Shown here: positions 17,620 through 26,300 of the stretch, piece after piece
Position numbering within the stretch: the stretch's first letter is position 1
Layout: every line of letters starts with the position of its first letter
Program-made: the position numbers and the translations under genes
Notes under the pieces: model-generated
Database searches by the model: none
What the model saw: only the letters and a program-made list of their open reading frames with translations
What the model was told of the DNA's origin: nothing
Source of the DNA: Ottowia testudinis
Lineage (GTDB): Bacteria; Pseudomonadota; Gammaproteobacteria; Burkholderiales; Burkholderiaceae_C
Length of the DNA: 64,000 nt
Assembly: GCF_017498525.1 (NCBI RefSeq)
Contig: NZ_CP071796.1
Span: 2,542,001-2,606,000, forward strand
Reading direction: 5' to 3'

Positions 17620-18369
17620 TCAGGCCATGAACATGCCGCCGTTGACGTGCAGCTCCTGCCCCGTCACGTAGCCGGCCTCGGGACTGGCCAGATAAGCCAC
17701 GGCATGCGCGATGTCGGCCGGCTCGCCCAGGCGGCCGAGCGGAATCTGCCCGGCCAGCGTCTTTTGCTGCTCGTCGCCCAGCGCGGCGGTCATGTCGGTG
17801 GCGATGAAGCCCGGCGCCACGCAGTTGGCGGTGATGCCGCGGCTGCCCAGCTCACGCGCCAGCGCGCGTGTCATGCCCGCCACGCCGGCCTTGGCGGCGG
17901 CATAGTTGGCCTGACCGGGGTTGCCCGAGGCGCCCACCACGCTGGTGATGCTGATGATGCGGCCGTGGCGCTGCTTCATCATGGGCCGCATCACGGCGCG
18001 GCTCATGCGGAAGACGGCCTTCAGGTTGGTGTCGAGCACGGCGTCCCAGTCCTCGTCCTTCATGCGCATGGCCAGCTGGTCGCGCGTGATGCCGGCGTTG
18101 TTGACCAGCACATGCAGCGCGCCATGTTCCTTGACGATGGCGTCGATCAGGTTTTCCGCCGCCGCCGCGTCGTTGACATCCAGCGCCGCGCCGCGGCAGC
18201 CGGGGTGCCCGGCCAACGCGGCGCCGATCTTCCCGGCGCCGGCCTCGGTGGTGGCCGTGCCGACGACGCGGTAGCCGCGCACCGCCAACTCGCGCGCGAT
18301 GGCCGCGCCAATACCTCTGCTGGCGCCCGTGACCAGGGCTATCCGACTCGCTCCATTCACCTCAGACAT
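17620..18369 (-). CDS. fabG: 3-oxoacyl-ACP reductase FabG
   Basis: NADPH-dependent reductase of 3-oxoacyl-ACP, a 249-residue short-chain dehydrogenase. The cofactor loop TGASRGIG is at 14-21, and the NNAG motif near 90-93. The catalytic set is Ser143 (ITSVVGASG), Tyr156 and Lys160 (YAAAK). The C-terminal SPEAGYVTGQELHVNGGMFM is typical of FabG. ATG 18369 follows a gap of 65 bp after fabD that contains a family A repeat. Confidence 0.97.
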   Translation of the reverse strand: MSEVNGASRIALVTGASRGIGAAIARELAVRGYRVVGTATTEAGAGKIGAALAGHPGCRGAALDVNDAAAAENLIDAIVKEHGALHVLVNNAGITRDQLAMRMKDEDWDAVLDTNLKAVFRMSRAVMRPMMKQRHGRIISITSVVGASGNPGQANYAAAKAGVAGMTRALARELGSRGITANCVAPGFIATDMTAALGDEQQKTLAGQIPLGRLGEPADIAHAVAYLASPEAGYVTGQELHVNGGMFMA

Positions 18370-18381
18370 GCATGCCTTTCA

Positions 18382-18428
18382 TGCCGCCAGCGCTTTCAGG
18401 ACAAGCGCGAGTAGCTATAAAAAAGATA
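18382..18428. repeat. Family A repeat between fabD and fabG
   Basis: GCCGCCAGCGCTTTCAGGAC, then AAGCGCGAGTAGCTATAAAA. It has the complete inner inverted repeat (GCGCTT/AAGCGC) and A-rich tail, and occupies nearly the whole fabD-fabG gap. Confidence 0.82.
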
Positions 18429-18434
18429 ACAAAC

Positions 18435-19385
18435 TCAGCCGACCAGCGCCTTCACCTCGGCCAGCGTGGCCGGGTCATACAGGGCCACGCCGGTCAGTTC
18501 GGCGTCGATGCGCTTGGTCATGCCGGCCAGCACCTTGCCGGGGCCGCATTCGACCACCGTGTGCAAGCCCATGGCCTTGATCTTGTGGACGCATTCGACC
18601 CAGCGTACCGGACCGAAAGCCTGGCGGAACAATGCGTCGCGGATGCGGTCTTGGTCGCTTTCGATCGCCACGTCGATGTTGTTGACCACCGGAATCCTCG
18701 GCTCGGCGAAGTCGACCGCGGCCAGCGCGCCCTTGAGGCGCTCGGCCGCCGGCTTCATCAGGCTGGAGTGGAACGGCGCCGATACCGGCAGCGGCAGCGC
18801 GCGCTTGGCGCCCATGCCCTTGAGCACTTCGCAGGCTTTTTCGACCGCCGCCTTGGTGCCGGCGATCACCGTCTGCACCGGGTCGTTGAAGTTGACGGCT
18901 TCGACGATCTCAGTGCCATTTTGGCCCATGGCGCCTGTCACTTCAGCGCAGCCAGCTATGACTTTTGAAGCATCCAGCCCCAGGATGGCCGCCATGGCGC
19001 CGGTGCCCACGGGCACCGCTTCTTGCATGGCCTGGGCGCGCAGGCGCACCAGCGGCACGGCTTCGGCCAGCGGCAGCGCCTCGGCGGCGACCAGCGCGGA
19101 ATATTCGCCCAGCGAGTGCCCCGCCACCGCGGCGGGCAGCGCCCCGCCTTCAGCCCGCCAGGCGCGCCAGCAGGCGACGCCCGCCACCAGCATCACCGGT
19201 TGCGTGTTGGTGGTCAGCGCCAGCGCTTCCTTCGGGCCGCCGGCGATCAGCGCGCCGATGTCCTCGCCCAGCGCGCTGGAGGCTTCGGCCAGGGTTTCGC
19301 GCACCGCCGGGTGGTCGCCCCAGGCGTCCAGCATGCCCACGGCTTGCGAGCCCTGACCTGGAAAAACAAAGGCGATGGGTTTCAT
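18435..19385 (-). CDS. fabD: Malonyl-CoA:ACP transacylase FabD
   Basis: Moves malonyl from CoA to ACP. It has 316 residues. The oxyanion motif FVFPGQGSQAVGM is at the N-terminus, the nucleophile Ser91 in GHSLGEYSA and the catalytic His206 in SAPFHSSLM. Residues around 139-158 (SKVIAGCAEVTGAMGQNGTE) are slightly longer than in most FabD proteins and are encoded by sequence resembling a family A repeat (18917-18968). It stands upstream of fabG and downstream of fabH, with repeats in both gaps. Confidence 0.96.
   Translation of the reverse strand: MKPIAFVFPGQGSQAVGMLDAWGDHPAVRETLAEASSALGEDIGALIAGGPKEALALTTNTQPVMLVAGVACWRAWRAEGGALPAAVAGHSLGEYSALVAAEALPLAEAVPLVRLRAQAMQEAVPVGTGAMAAILGLDASKVIAGCAEVTGAMGQNGTEIVEAVNFNDPVQTVIAGTKAAVEKACEVLKGMGAKRALPLPVSAPFHSSLMKPAAERLKGALAAVDFAEPRIPVVNNIDVAIESDQDRIRDALFRQAFGPVRWVECVHKIKAMGLHTVVECGPGKVLAGMTKRIDAELTGVALYDPATLAEVKALVG
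18917..18968. repeat. Probable degenerate family A repeat inside fabD
   Basis: ATTTTGGCCCATGGCGCCTG, then TCACTTCAGCGCAGCCAGCT and ATGACTTTT preserves the GGCC...GCGC...AGCGCA...CAGCTAT...TTTT order but has lost the perfect inner arms. It is in frame. Confidence 0.5.
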
Positions 19386-19408
19386 GGCTCAGCTCAAAAA
19401 TAGGAATG

Positions 19409-19458
19409 AAAAACGGCGTCAGCGCTTGCCAGTCCAGCGCAAGCAGCTATAAAACAAG
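19409..19458. repeat. Family A repeat between fabH and fabD
   Basis: AAAAACGGCGTCAGCGCTTG, then CCAGTCCAGCGCAAGCAGCT and ATAAAACAAG. It contains a near-complete inner palindrome and the AGCAGCTATAAAA end. It lies between the fabD start and the end of fabH, overlapping the last few fabH codons. Confidence 0.8.
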
Positions 19459-20427
19459 AAGCACCGCTCCCCAGGTGAAGCCGCCGCCCACGCCTTCGAG
19501 CAACAGCGTCTGCCCTGGCTTGACCTGGCCGGAGCGCACCCCGTGGTCGAGCGCCAGCGGAATCGACGCCGCCGACGTGTTGCCGTGGTCATGCACCGTC
19601 ACCACCACCTTCTCCTGCGGCAGATGCAGCTTTTTAGCGGTGCTGTGCATGATGCGGATGTTGGCCTGGTGCGGAATCAGCCAGTCGATGTCGGCTTCGG
19701 TCTTGCCGGCCTTGGCCAGCACGGCGCGCGCGGCCTTGTCGAGCACACCCACGGCCAGCTTGAACACGGCCTGCCCATCCATCTTCAGCAGCGGATCGCC
19801 CAGCGCCTGGCCGCCTGCCACGTGGCCCGGCACGCAAAGAATGTCGACGTATTTGCCATCGGCGTGCAGGTCGGTGGCCAGAATGCCCGGCGTGTCCGAC
19901 GCCTCCAGCACCACGGCGCCCGCGCCGTCGCCAAACAGCACGCAGGTGGTGCGGTCGTTGAAATCAAGAATGCGGCTGAACACCTCGGCGCCGATCACCA
20001 GCGCGCGGCGCGCCGTGCCGTTGGCGAGCAGCGCGTCGGCCACCGTCAGCGCGTACACAAAGCCGCTGCACACGGCCTGCACGTCGAACACCGGGCAGCC
20101 CGCCATGCCCAACTTGTGCTGCACGATGGCCGCGGTGGACGGAAACACCATGTCCGGCGTGGACGTGGCGACGATGATGAGGTCGATGTCGGCCGGCTGC
20201 ACGCCCGCCGCGGCCATCGCGGCGCGCGCGGCGGGCACGGCCAGTTCGCTGGCCGGCACGTCGGGCGCGGCAAAGTGACGTGCGCGGATACCGGTGCGCT
20301 CGACGATCCACTCATCCGACGTCTCGATGCCCCGCGCCGCCAGCTCGGCCACCAGATCGTCGTTGGTCACGCGGCGCGGCGGCAGATAGCTGCCGGTGCC
20401 GGTGATGCGGGAATAGCGTCTGGTCAT
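19447..20427 (-). CDS. fabH: 3-oxoacyl-ACP synthase III (FabH)
   Basis: Initiates fatty acid synthesis by condensing acetyl-CoA with malonyl-ACP. It has 326 residues from ATG 20427 ([20 protein letters not shown]); a longer open frame upstream overlaps plsX and was rejected. The Cys-His-Asn triad is Cys120 (DVQAVCSGF), His253 (IPHQANIRI) and Asn283 ([10 protein letters not shown]). The C-terminal [16 protein letters not shown] is standard. The last few codons (VLLVL) are encoded by the A-rich tail of a family A repeat. It is preceded by plsX, as in E. coli. Confidence 0.97.
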   Translation of the reverse strand: MTRRYSRITGTGSYLPPRRVTNDDLVAELAARGIETSDEWIVERTGIRARHFAAPDVPASELAVPAARAAMAAAGVQPADIDLIIVATSTPDMVFPSTAAIVQHKLGMAGCPVFDVQAVCSGFVYALTVADALLANGTARRALVIGAEVFSRILDFNDRTTCVLFGDGAGAVVLEASDTPGILATDLHADGKYVDILCVPGHVAGGQALGDPLLKMDGQAVFKLAVGVLDKAARAVLAKAGKTEADIDWLIPHQANIRIMHSTAKKLHLPQEKVVVTVHDHGNTSAASIPLALDHGVRSGQVKPGQTLLLEGVGGGFTWGAVLLVL

Positions 20428-20473
20428 GAAGTTTCTTGGGGTTGATCGGCCGGCAGCGCCGCCGCATGGGCCT

Positions 20474-21505
20474 TCAGGGTGCCGGCGTGGTTGCGGGTGA
20501 CGACAACAGCGGTGCCGCGTGGGCAATGCGGCTTTGCAGGCGCGCCAGCAACTGATGGCTGGCGGCATCATACGCGCGGGCCAGCGCCTGCTCGAAGGCC
20601 AGCGCGTCGGCCGACCCGTGGCTCTTGAACACCAGCCCGCGCAGCCCGAGCAATGCCGCGCCGTTGTAGCGACGGTGATCCATGCGTTTTTTAAGCGCTT
20701 TTAAAACCGGATAAGAGACGATCGCCGCCAATTTAGTAAAAATGCCGCGCGAGAACTCTTCACGCAGAAATTGGCCAATCATCGTCGCCAGGCCTTCGCT
20801 GGTCTTGAGCAGCACGTTGCCGACGAAGCCATCGCACACCACCAGATCCGACGTGCCTTTGTAGATGTCGTTGCCTTCGACGTTGCCCATGAAATTCAAG
20901 TCGCCCGCTTGCGCCGCCGCGCGCAGCAACTCGCCAGCGCGCTTGATCTCGTCGCTGCCCTTGATGGCTTCTTCACCGATGTTGAGCAGGCCGACCGTGG
21001 GATGCGGGTCGTTCTTGAGCACCGATACCAGGGCCGATCCCATGACGGCGAACTGCAACAGGTGCTCGGCCGTGCAATCGACGTTGGCGCCCAGGTCAAG
21101 CACGGTGGTGGCGCTGCCCTTGGCGTTGGGCATCTGGGTCGCAATGGCGGGACGATCGATGCCATCGAGTGTCTTGAGCAGATAGCGCGCGATCGCCATC
21201 AGGGCGCCGGTGTTGCCGGCCGACACCGCTGCCTGCGCCGCACCATCCTTGACCTGCTGGATCGCCACGCGCATGGACGAATCCTTTTTCTTGCGCAGCG
21301 CGACCTCAACCGCGTCGTCCATGGTCACGACCTGGGAAGCCGCCACCACGCGGGCGCGCTCGTGTGAAAAGCCGGCGAGCGCCTCGGCCTGGCCGACAAG
21401 GATCAACTGGGCATCTGGCCGCCGGTCCAGAAACCGCCGGCAGGCTGGCAACGTGACCTTGGGGCCATGGTCACCCCCCATGCAGTCAACGGCCAGAACG
21501 ATCAT
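20474..21505 (-). CDS. plsX: Phosphate acyltransferase PlsX
   Basis: Makes acyl-phosphate from acyl-ACP, the acyl donor for PlsY in phospholipid synthesis. It has 343 residues from ATG 21505 ([20 protein letters not shown]), the standard family start. The N-terminal extension upstream shows no conservation. Visible blocks are [60 protein letters not shown] and [15 protein letters not shown]. The stop lies 46 bp before the fabH ATG. The ending [20 protein letters not shown] is variable in the family. Confidence 0.96.
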   Translation of the reverse strand: MIVLAVDCMGGDHGPKVTLPACRRFLDRRPDAQLILVGQAEALAGFSHERARVVAASQVVTMDDAVEVALRKKKDSSMRVAIQQVKDGAAQAAVSAGNTGALMAIARYLLKTLDGIDRPAIATQMPNAKGSATTVLDLGANVDCTAEHLLQFAVMGSALVSVLKNDPHPTVGLLNIGEEAIKGSDEIKRAGELLRAAAQAGDLNFMGNVEGNDIYKGTSDLVVCDGFVGNVLLKTSEGLATMIGQFLREEFSRGIFTKLAAIVSYPVLKALKKRMDHRRYNGAALLGLRGLVFKSHGSADALAFEQALARAYDAASHQLLARLQSRIAHAAPLLSSPATTPAP

Positions 21506-21577
21506 GCAAAAGCCCCAGACAAAGGCCGCGGGCGATAAGCGACGCGGCAGAAAAAACACAGCCACCGAAAACACCAA

Positions 21578-21610
21578 AGGCCCGAGGCTACAAGGCGTAG
21601 CGCCGGGCCT
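21578..21610 (-). terminator. Hairpin between rpmF and plsX (possible attenuator)
   Basis: AGGCCCG (21578-21584) pairs with CGGGCCT (21604-21610). On the minus strand it is followed by TTGGTGTTTTC, a poor U tract. It may tune readthrough from the abundant rpmF message into plsX. Confidence 0.4.
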
Positions 21611-21680
21611 GACCATCATGAATGCACGAATGGCGGACACCGAAAGCGGATCCATCGATCCGCGGCGCCCGCGGCGTCAA

Positions 21681-21863
21681 TCAAGCTTCGGTCTTGGGCT
21701 TGATCACCTGGCGGCCACGGTAAAAGCCGTTGGGGCTGATGTGGTGACGCAGGTGGGTTTCGCCAGTGGTCGGCTCGACAGCGATGCCGGGCGTGACCAG
21801 CGCGTTGTGTGAACGGTGCATGCCGCGCTTGGACGGGGACTTCTTGTTTTGCTGAACAGCCAT
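21681..21863 (-). CDS. rpmF: 50S ribosomal protein L32
   Basis: 60-residue basic protein ([20 protein letters not shown], later [20 protein letters not shown]), full length for L32. The zinc-binding cysteine pairs of some L32 proteins are absent, as in many proteobacteria. It lies between yceD and plsX, the conserved order in gamma- and betaproteobacteria linking translation with lipid synthesis. The gap to plsX is 175 bp and holds a hairpin. Confidence 0.97.
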   Translation of the reverse strand: MAVQQNKKSPSKRGMHRSHNALVTPGIAVEPTTGETHLRHHISPNGFYRGRQVIKPKTEA

Positions 21864-22022
21864 GATGGCTCCTTCGATGTGAGATGAAGCGCTGCCAGCC
21901 GAGGCCGGCGCGATCCGAATGGTGAAATTTTGGCAGCGCCAACCTTACGGCCAGCGCGCGCGAAGCCTTCGATTATAGCCCGAAAGCCGATCACCACCAG
22001 GCAAAGCGTGGCGGGCCGGCCC

Positions 22023-22574
22023 TCAATCGCTCTTTTTTTCGGTTCGCAAGGCCGCCAGGGCCGCAAAAGGCTGGCGCTTGGCCGCTTGCGCGCCATCGAA
22101 GTCGTCGCTTTGCGTTTCGAGCCGCACGGCCACCGGGCAGGCATCGTGGCGCGGCACCAGCGGCAGCGCCATCAGCAATTCATCCTCGATCAGCGCGGCC
22201 AGGTTGAAGTCGGGCGCGATGGCCAGGACGTCATCGTCCGACATATCGTCCAGCGCGGCGGCGGTGGCCTCGTCGGGCACGAAGAGAAAATGCCGGTCAA
22301 CCTCGACCTCGGTGATCACCTCGCCCATGCAGCGCTGGCAGGTCAGCGGCAGGGCCGCCTCGATCTGCAGATGAATCGAAGGATAAACGCTGCCGCTGCT
22401 CGCCTTGCGCGGGCCGCCCGCGGCCCGCCAGCCAACGGTCAAATCAGGCGCTGGCGCTTGCAGTTCGTGCGCTAGGCGCTCATATTTCTGCAGCGTATCG
22501 GTACCGCTCAACACCGCTCTTGCGTCGGCGAACGCGGCGACATCCAGACGCTGTGCGTTGAAGGTCTTGCTCAT
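22023..22574 (-). CDS. yceD: YceD family protein (DUF177), 23S rRNA accumulation protein
   Basis: 183 residues from ATG 22574 (MSKTFNAQRLDVAAFADARA). The DUF177 signature is a metal-binding-like LTCQRCMGEV segment followed by FLFVPDEATAAALDD and the acidic APDFNLAALIEDELLMALPL, then PRHDACP. In E. coli YceD is needed for normal 23S rRNA levels; the mechanism is not settled. It precedes rpmF, as expected. The start is only 27 bp from the divergent maf start, so both promoters must overlap or lie inside the opposite genes. Confidence 0.92.
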   Translation of the reverse strand: MSKTFNAQRLDVAAFADARAVLSGTDTLQKYERLAHELQAPAPDLTVGWRAAGGPRKASSGSVYPSIHLQIEAALPLTCQRCMGEVITEVEVDRHFLFVPDEATAAALDDMSDDDVLAIAPDFNLAALIEDELLMALPLVPRHDACPVAVRLETQSDDFDGAQAAKRQPFAALAALRTEKKSD

Positions 22575-22601
22575 GCGGGCAGTGTAAGAGAATCGGGCGC
22601 C

Positions 22602-23210
22602 ATGACCACCGATTCCGCCCCTTCCAGCGCTGCTCGGCCCCTGGTGCTCGGCTCGACTTCGCGCTATCGCCGCGAGCTGCTGGCGCGCCTGGGCCTGCCC
22701 TTCGCCACCGACGCGCCTGCCGTCAACGAAACGCCGCGCGCTGGCGAGTCCCCACGCGATCTGGCCTTGCGGCTGGCGCTGGCCAAGGCGCGCGACGTGG
22801 CCAGCCGACAGCCCGAAGCGATCGTGATTGGCTCCGACCAGGTGGCCGACCTGGCCGGTCAGCCGCTGGGCAAGCCCGGTGACCACGCGCGCGCCGTCGC
22901 GCAGTTGCGGGCGATGCGGGGGCGCACCGTGATTTTTCAGACCGCCCTGTCGGTGGTGTGCCTGGCCGCCGGATTCGAACAAAGCGATCTGGCGGCCGTC
23001 GAGGTGCGTTTTCGCTGGCTTGAGGACGACGAGATCGAGCGCTACCTGCGCGCTGAGCAGCCTTATGACTGTGCCGGCAGCGCCAAGAGCGAGGGGCTGG
23101 GCATCGCCCTGCTGGACGCCATCCACAGCGACGACCCAACAGCACTGATCGGCCTGCCGCTGATCCGCACCACGCGTTTGCTGCGCGCCGCCGGGTTGCG
23201 CTTGCCATGA
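22602..23210 (+). CDS. Maf/YceF-type nucleoside triphosphate pyrophosphatase
   Basis: Hydrolyses modified or non-canonical nucleotides; the YceF subgroup prefers 7-methyl-GTP. It has 202 residues. The Maf start LVLGSTSRYRRELLARLGLP is followed by DEAPAVNET-like TDAPAVNETPRAGESPRDLA, the acidic SDQVADLAGQPLGKPG loop and PYDCAGSAKSEGLGIALLDA. The gene is divergent from yceD and overlaps the RsmI-like gene by 4 nt (ATGA). In E. coli yceF and yceD are also adjacent, which supports the YceF assignment. Confidence 0.88.
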   Translation: MTTDSAPSSAARPLVLGSTSRYRRELLARLGLPFATDAPAVNETPRAGESPRDLALRLALAKARDVASRQPEAIVIGSDQVADLAGQPLGKPGDHARAVAQLRAMRGRTVIFQTALSVVCLAAGFEQSDLAAVEVRFRWLEDDEIERYLRAEQPYDCAGSAKSEGLGIALLDAIHSDDPTALIGLPLIRTTRLLRAAGLRLP

Positions 23211-23974
23211 GCGGCCGCCTGTTTTTGGTGCCCACGCCGCTGGACCACGGCTGCGATAGCCAGTCGCCGCTGAACGAGGTGCTGCCGCTGGGCACTATCA
23301 AAAAAGCAGCTGACATCGCTTGCTGGATCAGCGAAAACGCCAAATCCACTCGCGCTTTCTTGAAGCGCGTGGATGCGCTGACGCCACTGGCGCAACCGAT
23401 CCAGGCGCAACAAATCACCGAGCTGCCGCGCGAAGTGCACAAGAAAGGCGATCACGCCGGTGCCACCCGCTTCGACGCCCGCCCGCTGTTGGCCCCCGCG
23501 CTGCAAGGCCAAGACGTGGGGCTGATCAGTGAAGCCGGCATGCCGGCCGTGGCCGACCCCGGCAGTTCAGTGGTGCGCGCCGCGCACGAACTGGGGTTGG
23601 CTGTGGTGCCGCTGGTCGGCCCGGTGTCGATGCTGCTGGCGTTGGCGGCCAGCGGGTTGAATGGACAGAACTTCGCCTTCGTCGGCTATCTGCCGCAAGA
23701 AGGCGCCGCGCGCGCGCAGCGCATCCGCGAGCTGGAAGCGCTGGCGCACAAGACGGGGCAGACGCAGCTGTTCATTGAAACGCCCTACCGCAACCTGGCG
23801 CTGTGGCAGGCGCTGCTGCAAACGCTGAAGCCCGGCACGCGCATGGCGGTGGCGCATGGGTTGACGCTGGCCGATGGGCAGGTGCGCAGCGCCAGCGTCA
23901 GCCACTGGCGGCAGGGGCGTACGGAGCACGACGCGCTGGTCCGCATGCCCGCGGTGTTTGCCATCGGGGGATGA
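23207..23974 (+). CDS. RsmI-like SAM-dependent methyltransferase
   Basis: 255-residue protein of the tetrapyrrole-methylase fold related to RsmI (16S rRNA 2'-O-methyltransferase). It starts MSGRLFLVPTPLDHG and keeps KSTRAFLKRVD, GLISEAGMPAVADPGSSVVR and the AASGLNGQNFAFVGYLP block. It differs from true RsmI by its DHG segment in place of the IGNL motif, as in a betaproteobacterial sister group. The substrate is uncertain. Codons for GTIKKAADIACWISENA fall in a family A repeat copy (23293-23345). It is translationally coupled to maf by an ATGA overlap. Confidence 0.8.
   Translation: MSGRLFLVPTPLDHGCDSQSPLNEVLPLGTIKKAADIACWISENAKSTRAFLKRVDALTPLAQPIQAQQITELPREVHKKGDHAGATRFDARPLLAPALQGQDVGLISEAGMPAVADPGSSVVRAAHELGLAVVPLVGPVSMLLALAASGLNGQNFAFVGYLPQEGAARAQRIRELEALAHKTGQTQLFIETPYRNLALWQALLQTLKPGTRMAVAHGLTLADGQVRSASVSHWRQGRTEHDALVRMPAVFAIGG
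23293..23345. repeat. Family A repeat inside the RsmI-like gene
   Basis: CTATCAAAAAAGCAGCTGAC, then ATCGCTTGCTGGATCAGCGA closely tracks the consensus CTATCAAAAA-AGCTGCTTGCGCTTGCTGGA-AAGCG with a few substitutions. It is in frame and the encoded segment aligns with the family. Confidence 0.6.
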
Positions 23975-24020
23975 TCGGCCCCGATGCGGAGCCATTGAGG
24001 ATGCCGCCGCAAGCGCCTGG

Positions 24021-24060
24021 CCGTGACTCCGGCGCGCGCCGGATCACGGAGGGGAATTTT
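24021..24060 (+). terminator. Probable terminator after the RsmI-like gene
   Basis: CCGTGACTCCGGCG and CGCCGGATCACGG form a long stem with one bulge, followed by AGGGGAATTTT. The U tract is weak. It lies 47 bp past the stop. Confidence 0.5.
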
Positions 24061-24110
24061 GGCGCCATGCGCTTCCAATGGGCGTGCGCCAAATGGACGG
24101 GCGCTTGTTG

Positions 24111-25067
24111 TTACTGAATGTTTGGCAAGCTGCGCAAAGCCTTGACCGCGCCTTCGCCCACCGCCGCGCCAAAGCGCTTGGCAAAGCGCTCGGCCAGGTT
24201 TTTCTTGTTGGTGTAATCGACCAGCTTCTCGGCCTTGACGATGTCGCGAGCCACCGAATCCAAGCTGCCGTAGGCATCGGCCAAGCCCATTTGCACCGAT
24301 TGCTCGCCGGTCCAGAACAAGCCGCTGAAGGTTTCGGGCGTTTCCTTCAGCCGTTCACCGCGGCCCTTGCGCACGACGCCGATGAATTGCTGGTGAATCT
24401 GATCAAGCATGGCTTGCGCGTATGCGCGCTGTTTCTCGGTTTGCGGGCTGAAGGGGTCGAGAAAGCCCTTGTTCTCGCCCGCGGTCATCAGGCGGCGCTC
24501 CACGCCGAGCTTTTGCAGCGTGTCGACAAAACCAAAGCCATCCATCAACACACCGATGCTGCCGACGATGCTGGCCTTGTCGACATAAATCTTGTCGGCG
24601 GCCGAGGCGATGTAGTAGGCGGCCGAGGCGCAGGTCTCCTCAACCACGGCGTACACGGGCTTGTTGTGCTTGACGCGCAGACGGCGGATTTCGTCGGTGA
24701 TCAAACCCGCCTGCACCGGGCTGCCACCGGGCGAGTTGATCAACAGCACCAGCGCCTGCGCGCCCTTGTCCTCCATCGCGCTGCGCAGCGCGGGCAACAC
24801 GTATTCGGCGCTGGCCTCGGCCTGGTCGGCGATCTCGCCTTTGATGCTGACCATGGCGGTGTGCGGCGCGGCTGGTGCGGCGGTGGACAGGTTGTCGGAC
24901 AGCAACCACCAGATCAGGGCCCCAAAGATCACCATCCACAACAGGCTGCGCACCATGCGCCAGCGGCGAGCGGCGCGCCGCTCGCGCACGTCGGCCAGCA
25001 GCAGCTTCTCGATGGCTTGGCGCTCCCAGTGAATGGTCTTGGCGTCCAGGGTCACTTCGTTTTCCAT
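24111..25067 (-). CDS. sppA: Signal peptide peptidase SppA (S49, short form)
   Basis: Membrane-bound serine protease that digests cleaved signal peptides. It has 318 residues, the short SppA/SohB-like single-domain form. A cytoplasmic N-terminus (1-40) precedes one membrane span (SLLWMVIFGALIWWLL, about 41-56). The catalytic dyad is Ser148 (ETCASAAYYIA) and Lys200 (AGENKGFLDPF). LLINSPGGSPVQAG matches the S49 oxyanion strand. It is transcribed after the Rieske gene, separated by about 160 bp that hold two inverted family A repeats. Confidence 0.94.
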   Translation of the reverse strand: MENEVTLDAKTIHWERQAIEKLLLADVRERRAARRWRMVRSLLWMVIFGALIWWLLSDNLSTAAPAAPHTAMVSIKGEIADQAEASAEYVLPALRSAMEDKGAQALVLLINSPGGSPVQAGLITDEIRRLRVKHNKPVYAVVEETCASAAYYIASAADKIYVDKASIVGSIGVLMDGFGFVDTLQKLGVERRLMTAGENKGFLDPFSPQTEKQRAYAQAMLDQIHQQFIGVVRKGRGERLKETPETFSGLFWTGEQSVQMGLADAYGSLDSVARDIVKAEKLVDYTNKKNLAERFAKRFGAAVGEGAVKALRSLPNIQ

Positions 25068-25078
25068 GGTTGTTTACT

Positions 25079-25127
25079 TCAAAAATATGAGCTGCTTGCG
25101 CTTTTCATGCAACGTTTTCAGATGGTT
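25079..25127. repeat. Family A repeat upstream of sppA (copy 1)
   Basis: CAAAAATATGAGCTGCTTGC, then GCTTTTCATGCAACGTTTTC. It keeps the AGCTGCTTGCGCTT arm; the far half has decayed. Confidence 0.7.
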
Positions 25128-25139
25128 TTAGCTTGAAAA

Positions 25140-25175
25140 CGTCGCTGGCACCGCGCAAGCAGCTATCAAAAAAAT
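25140..25175. repeat. Family A repeat upstream of sppA (copy 2, opposite orientation)
   Basis: CGTCGCTGGCACCGCGCAAG, then CAGCTATCAAAAAAAT. It faces copy 1, so the gap can fold into a large hairpin (GCTGCTTGCGC with GCGCAAGCAGC). Confidence 0.75.
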
Positions 25176-25228
25176 CAGGCAGCTGCACGACAAGCGACAA
25201 GGATGACAGAGGCGCGTCGCGCAAGGTT

Positions 25229-25606
25229 TCAGAATGCAAGGGCTCGCAGCAAATGGGTGGGGTGCCAAAGCACCACGCCGTCTTTTTCGGACAGCTCGAT
25301 CTTCACCAGCCCGCCGCGGCACGGGCCGCCGGCGCATTCGCCGGTGTCAGGCGCATAGGCGGCGCCGTGCGTGGCGCACAGCAGCCAGCGGCCGGTGTCG
25401 TCGAAAAAGCGGTCGGGCTGGTAATCGAGCTCCATCGCCACGTGGGTGCAGCGGTTGAGGTAGGCGTGGGACAAGCCCTCGAAGCGGATGGCGAAAGCGC
25501 GCAGCGTCTGGCCGCCATAGACGACGTCGAAAGGGACGGCCAAGCCGCCCTCCTTCAGATCGGCGCTGTTGCACAGCGGAATCAAGCTTGAATCGGCGTC
25601 GGTCAT
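25229..25606 (-). CDS. Rieske [2Fe-2S] domain protein
   Basis: 125-residue single-domain Rieske protein from ATG 25606 (MTDADSSLIPLCNSADLKEG). The cluster ligands are Cys53 and His55 (NRCTHVAMEL) and Cys77 and His80 (LLCATHGAAY), with TGECAGGPCRGGL forming the later loop. It resembles ferredoxin components of oxygenases or NirD-like subunits, but no oxygenase is nearby. It lies downstream of gph in the rluC-gph-Rieske-sppA group, an arrangement I associate with betaproteobacteria. The redox partner is unknown. Confidence 0.88.
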   Translation of the reverse strand: MTDADSSLIPLCNSADLKEGGLAVPFDVVYGGQTLRAFAIRFEGLSHAYLNRCTHVAMELDYQPDRFFDDTGRWLLCATHGAAYAPDTGECAGGPCRGGLVKIELSEKDGVVLWHPTHLLRALAF

Positions 25607-25607
25607 G

Positions 25608-25628
25608 CGCAGGCAGCTATCAAAACAA
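25608..25628. repeat. Partial family A repeat before the Rieske gene
   Basis: CGCAGGCAGCTATCAAAACAA is the tail end of the element only, lying between gph and the Rieske start. Confidence 0.55.
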
Positions 25629-25637
25629 GGGTTTCCA

Positions 25638-26300
25638 TCAGGCGTGTTCGGCCAGCCAGTTGTGCAGTTCGCTGGCCGAATGGGCGACGAAACGCGGGTC
25701 GAGCGGGCCGAATTCGTCCGCCTCGTGCGCGCCGTAGCTGACGCCAACGCTGGCCACCCCGGCGTTGCACGCCATTTGCAGGTCGTGCGTGGTGTCGCCG
25801 ATCATCAGTGTGCGCCCGGGTTCGGCGCCGAACTCGCGCATCAGCTCGTGCAGCATGCGTGGGTCCGGCTTGCCGGCCGTCTCGTCGGCCGTGCGCGAGC
25901 CGTCGAAGATGCCGTGCAACTGGCGCGAGGCCAGCACGTCGTCGAGGCCGCGGCGGCTTTTGCCGGTGGCGACGGTGAGCCAGTGGTGGCGGCTTTTCAA
26001 GTCGGCCAGCATCGGCAGCACGCCGTCAAAAAGGCTGATGTCGTGTTGGCGCGCCAGGTAGTGGTGGCGGTAGCGCGCACCGAGTTCGGGATATTTCTCG
26101 GCCGGCACGTCGGGCGCGGCATGGGCCAACGCGGGCATCAGCGCCATGCCGATGACGTACGACGCGGCTTCATCGGTGGGCTTGGCGCCGCCAACATCGA
26201 GCACCGCCTGTTGGATGCTGCGCACGATGATGGCGGTGGAGTCGAACAGGGTGCCGTCCCAGTCGAAGCAGATCAGGTCGAATTGGCGCGGACGGGTCAT
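25638..26300 (-). CDS. HAD-family hydrolase, phosphoglycolate phosphatase-like
   Basis: 220-residue haloacid dehalogenase superfamily phosphatase. Motif I is FDWDGTLFDS with Asp13 as nucleophile and Asp15; motif II is in TVATGKSRRG; motif III/IV is KPDPRM and MIGDTTHDLQMA. A C1 cap with LFDGVLPMLADLKSRHHW lies between. The Gph subfamily is likely from the overall pattern, but the substrate cannot be fixed from sequence. ATG 26300 overlaps the rluC stop by 4 nt. Confidence 0.85.
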   Translation of the reverse strand: MTRPRQFDLICFDWDGTLFDSTAIIVRSIQQAVLDVGGAKPTDEAASYVIGMALMPALAHAAPDVPAEKYPELGARYRHHYLARQHDISLFDGVLPMLADLKSRHHWLTVATGKSRRGLDDVLASRQLHGIFDGSRTADETAGKPDPRMLHELMREFGAEPGRTLMIGDTTHDLQMACNAGVASVGVSYGAHEADEFGPLDPRFVAHSASELHNWLAEHA

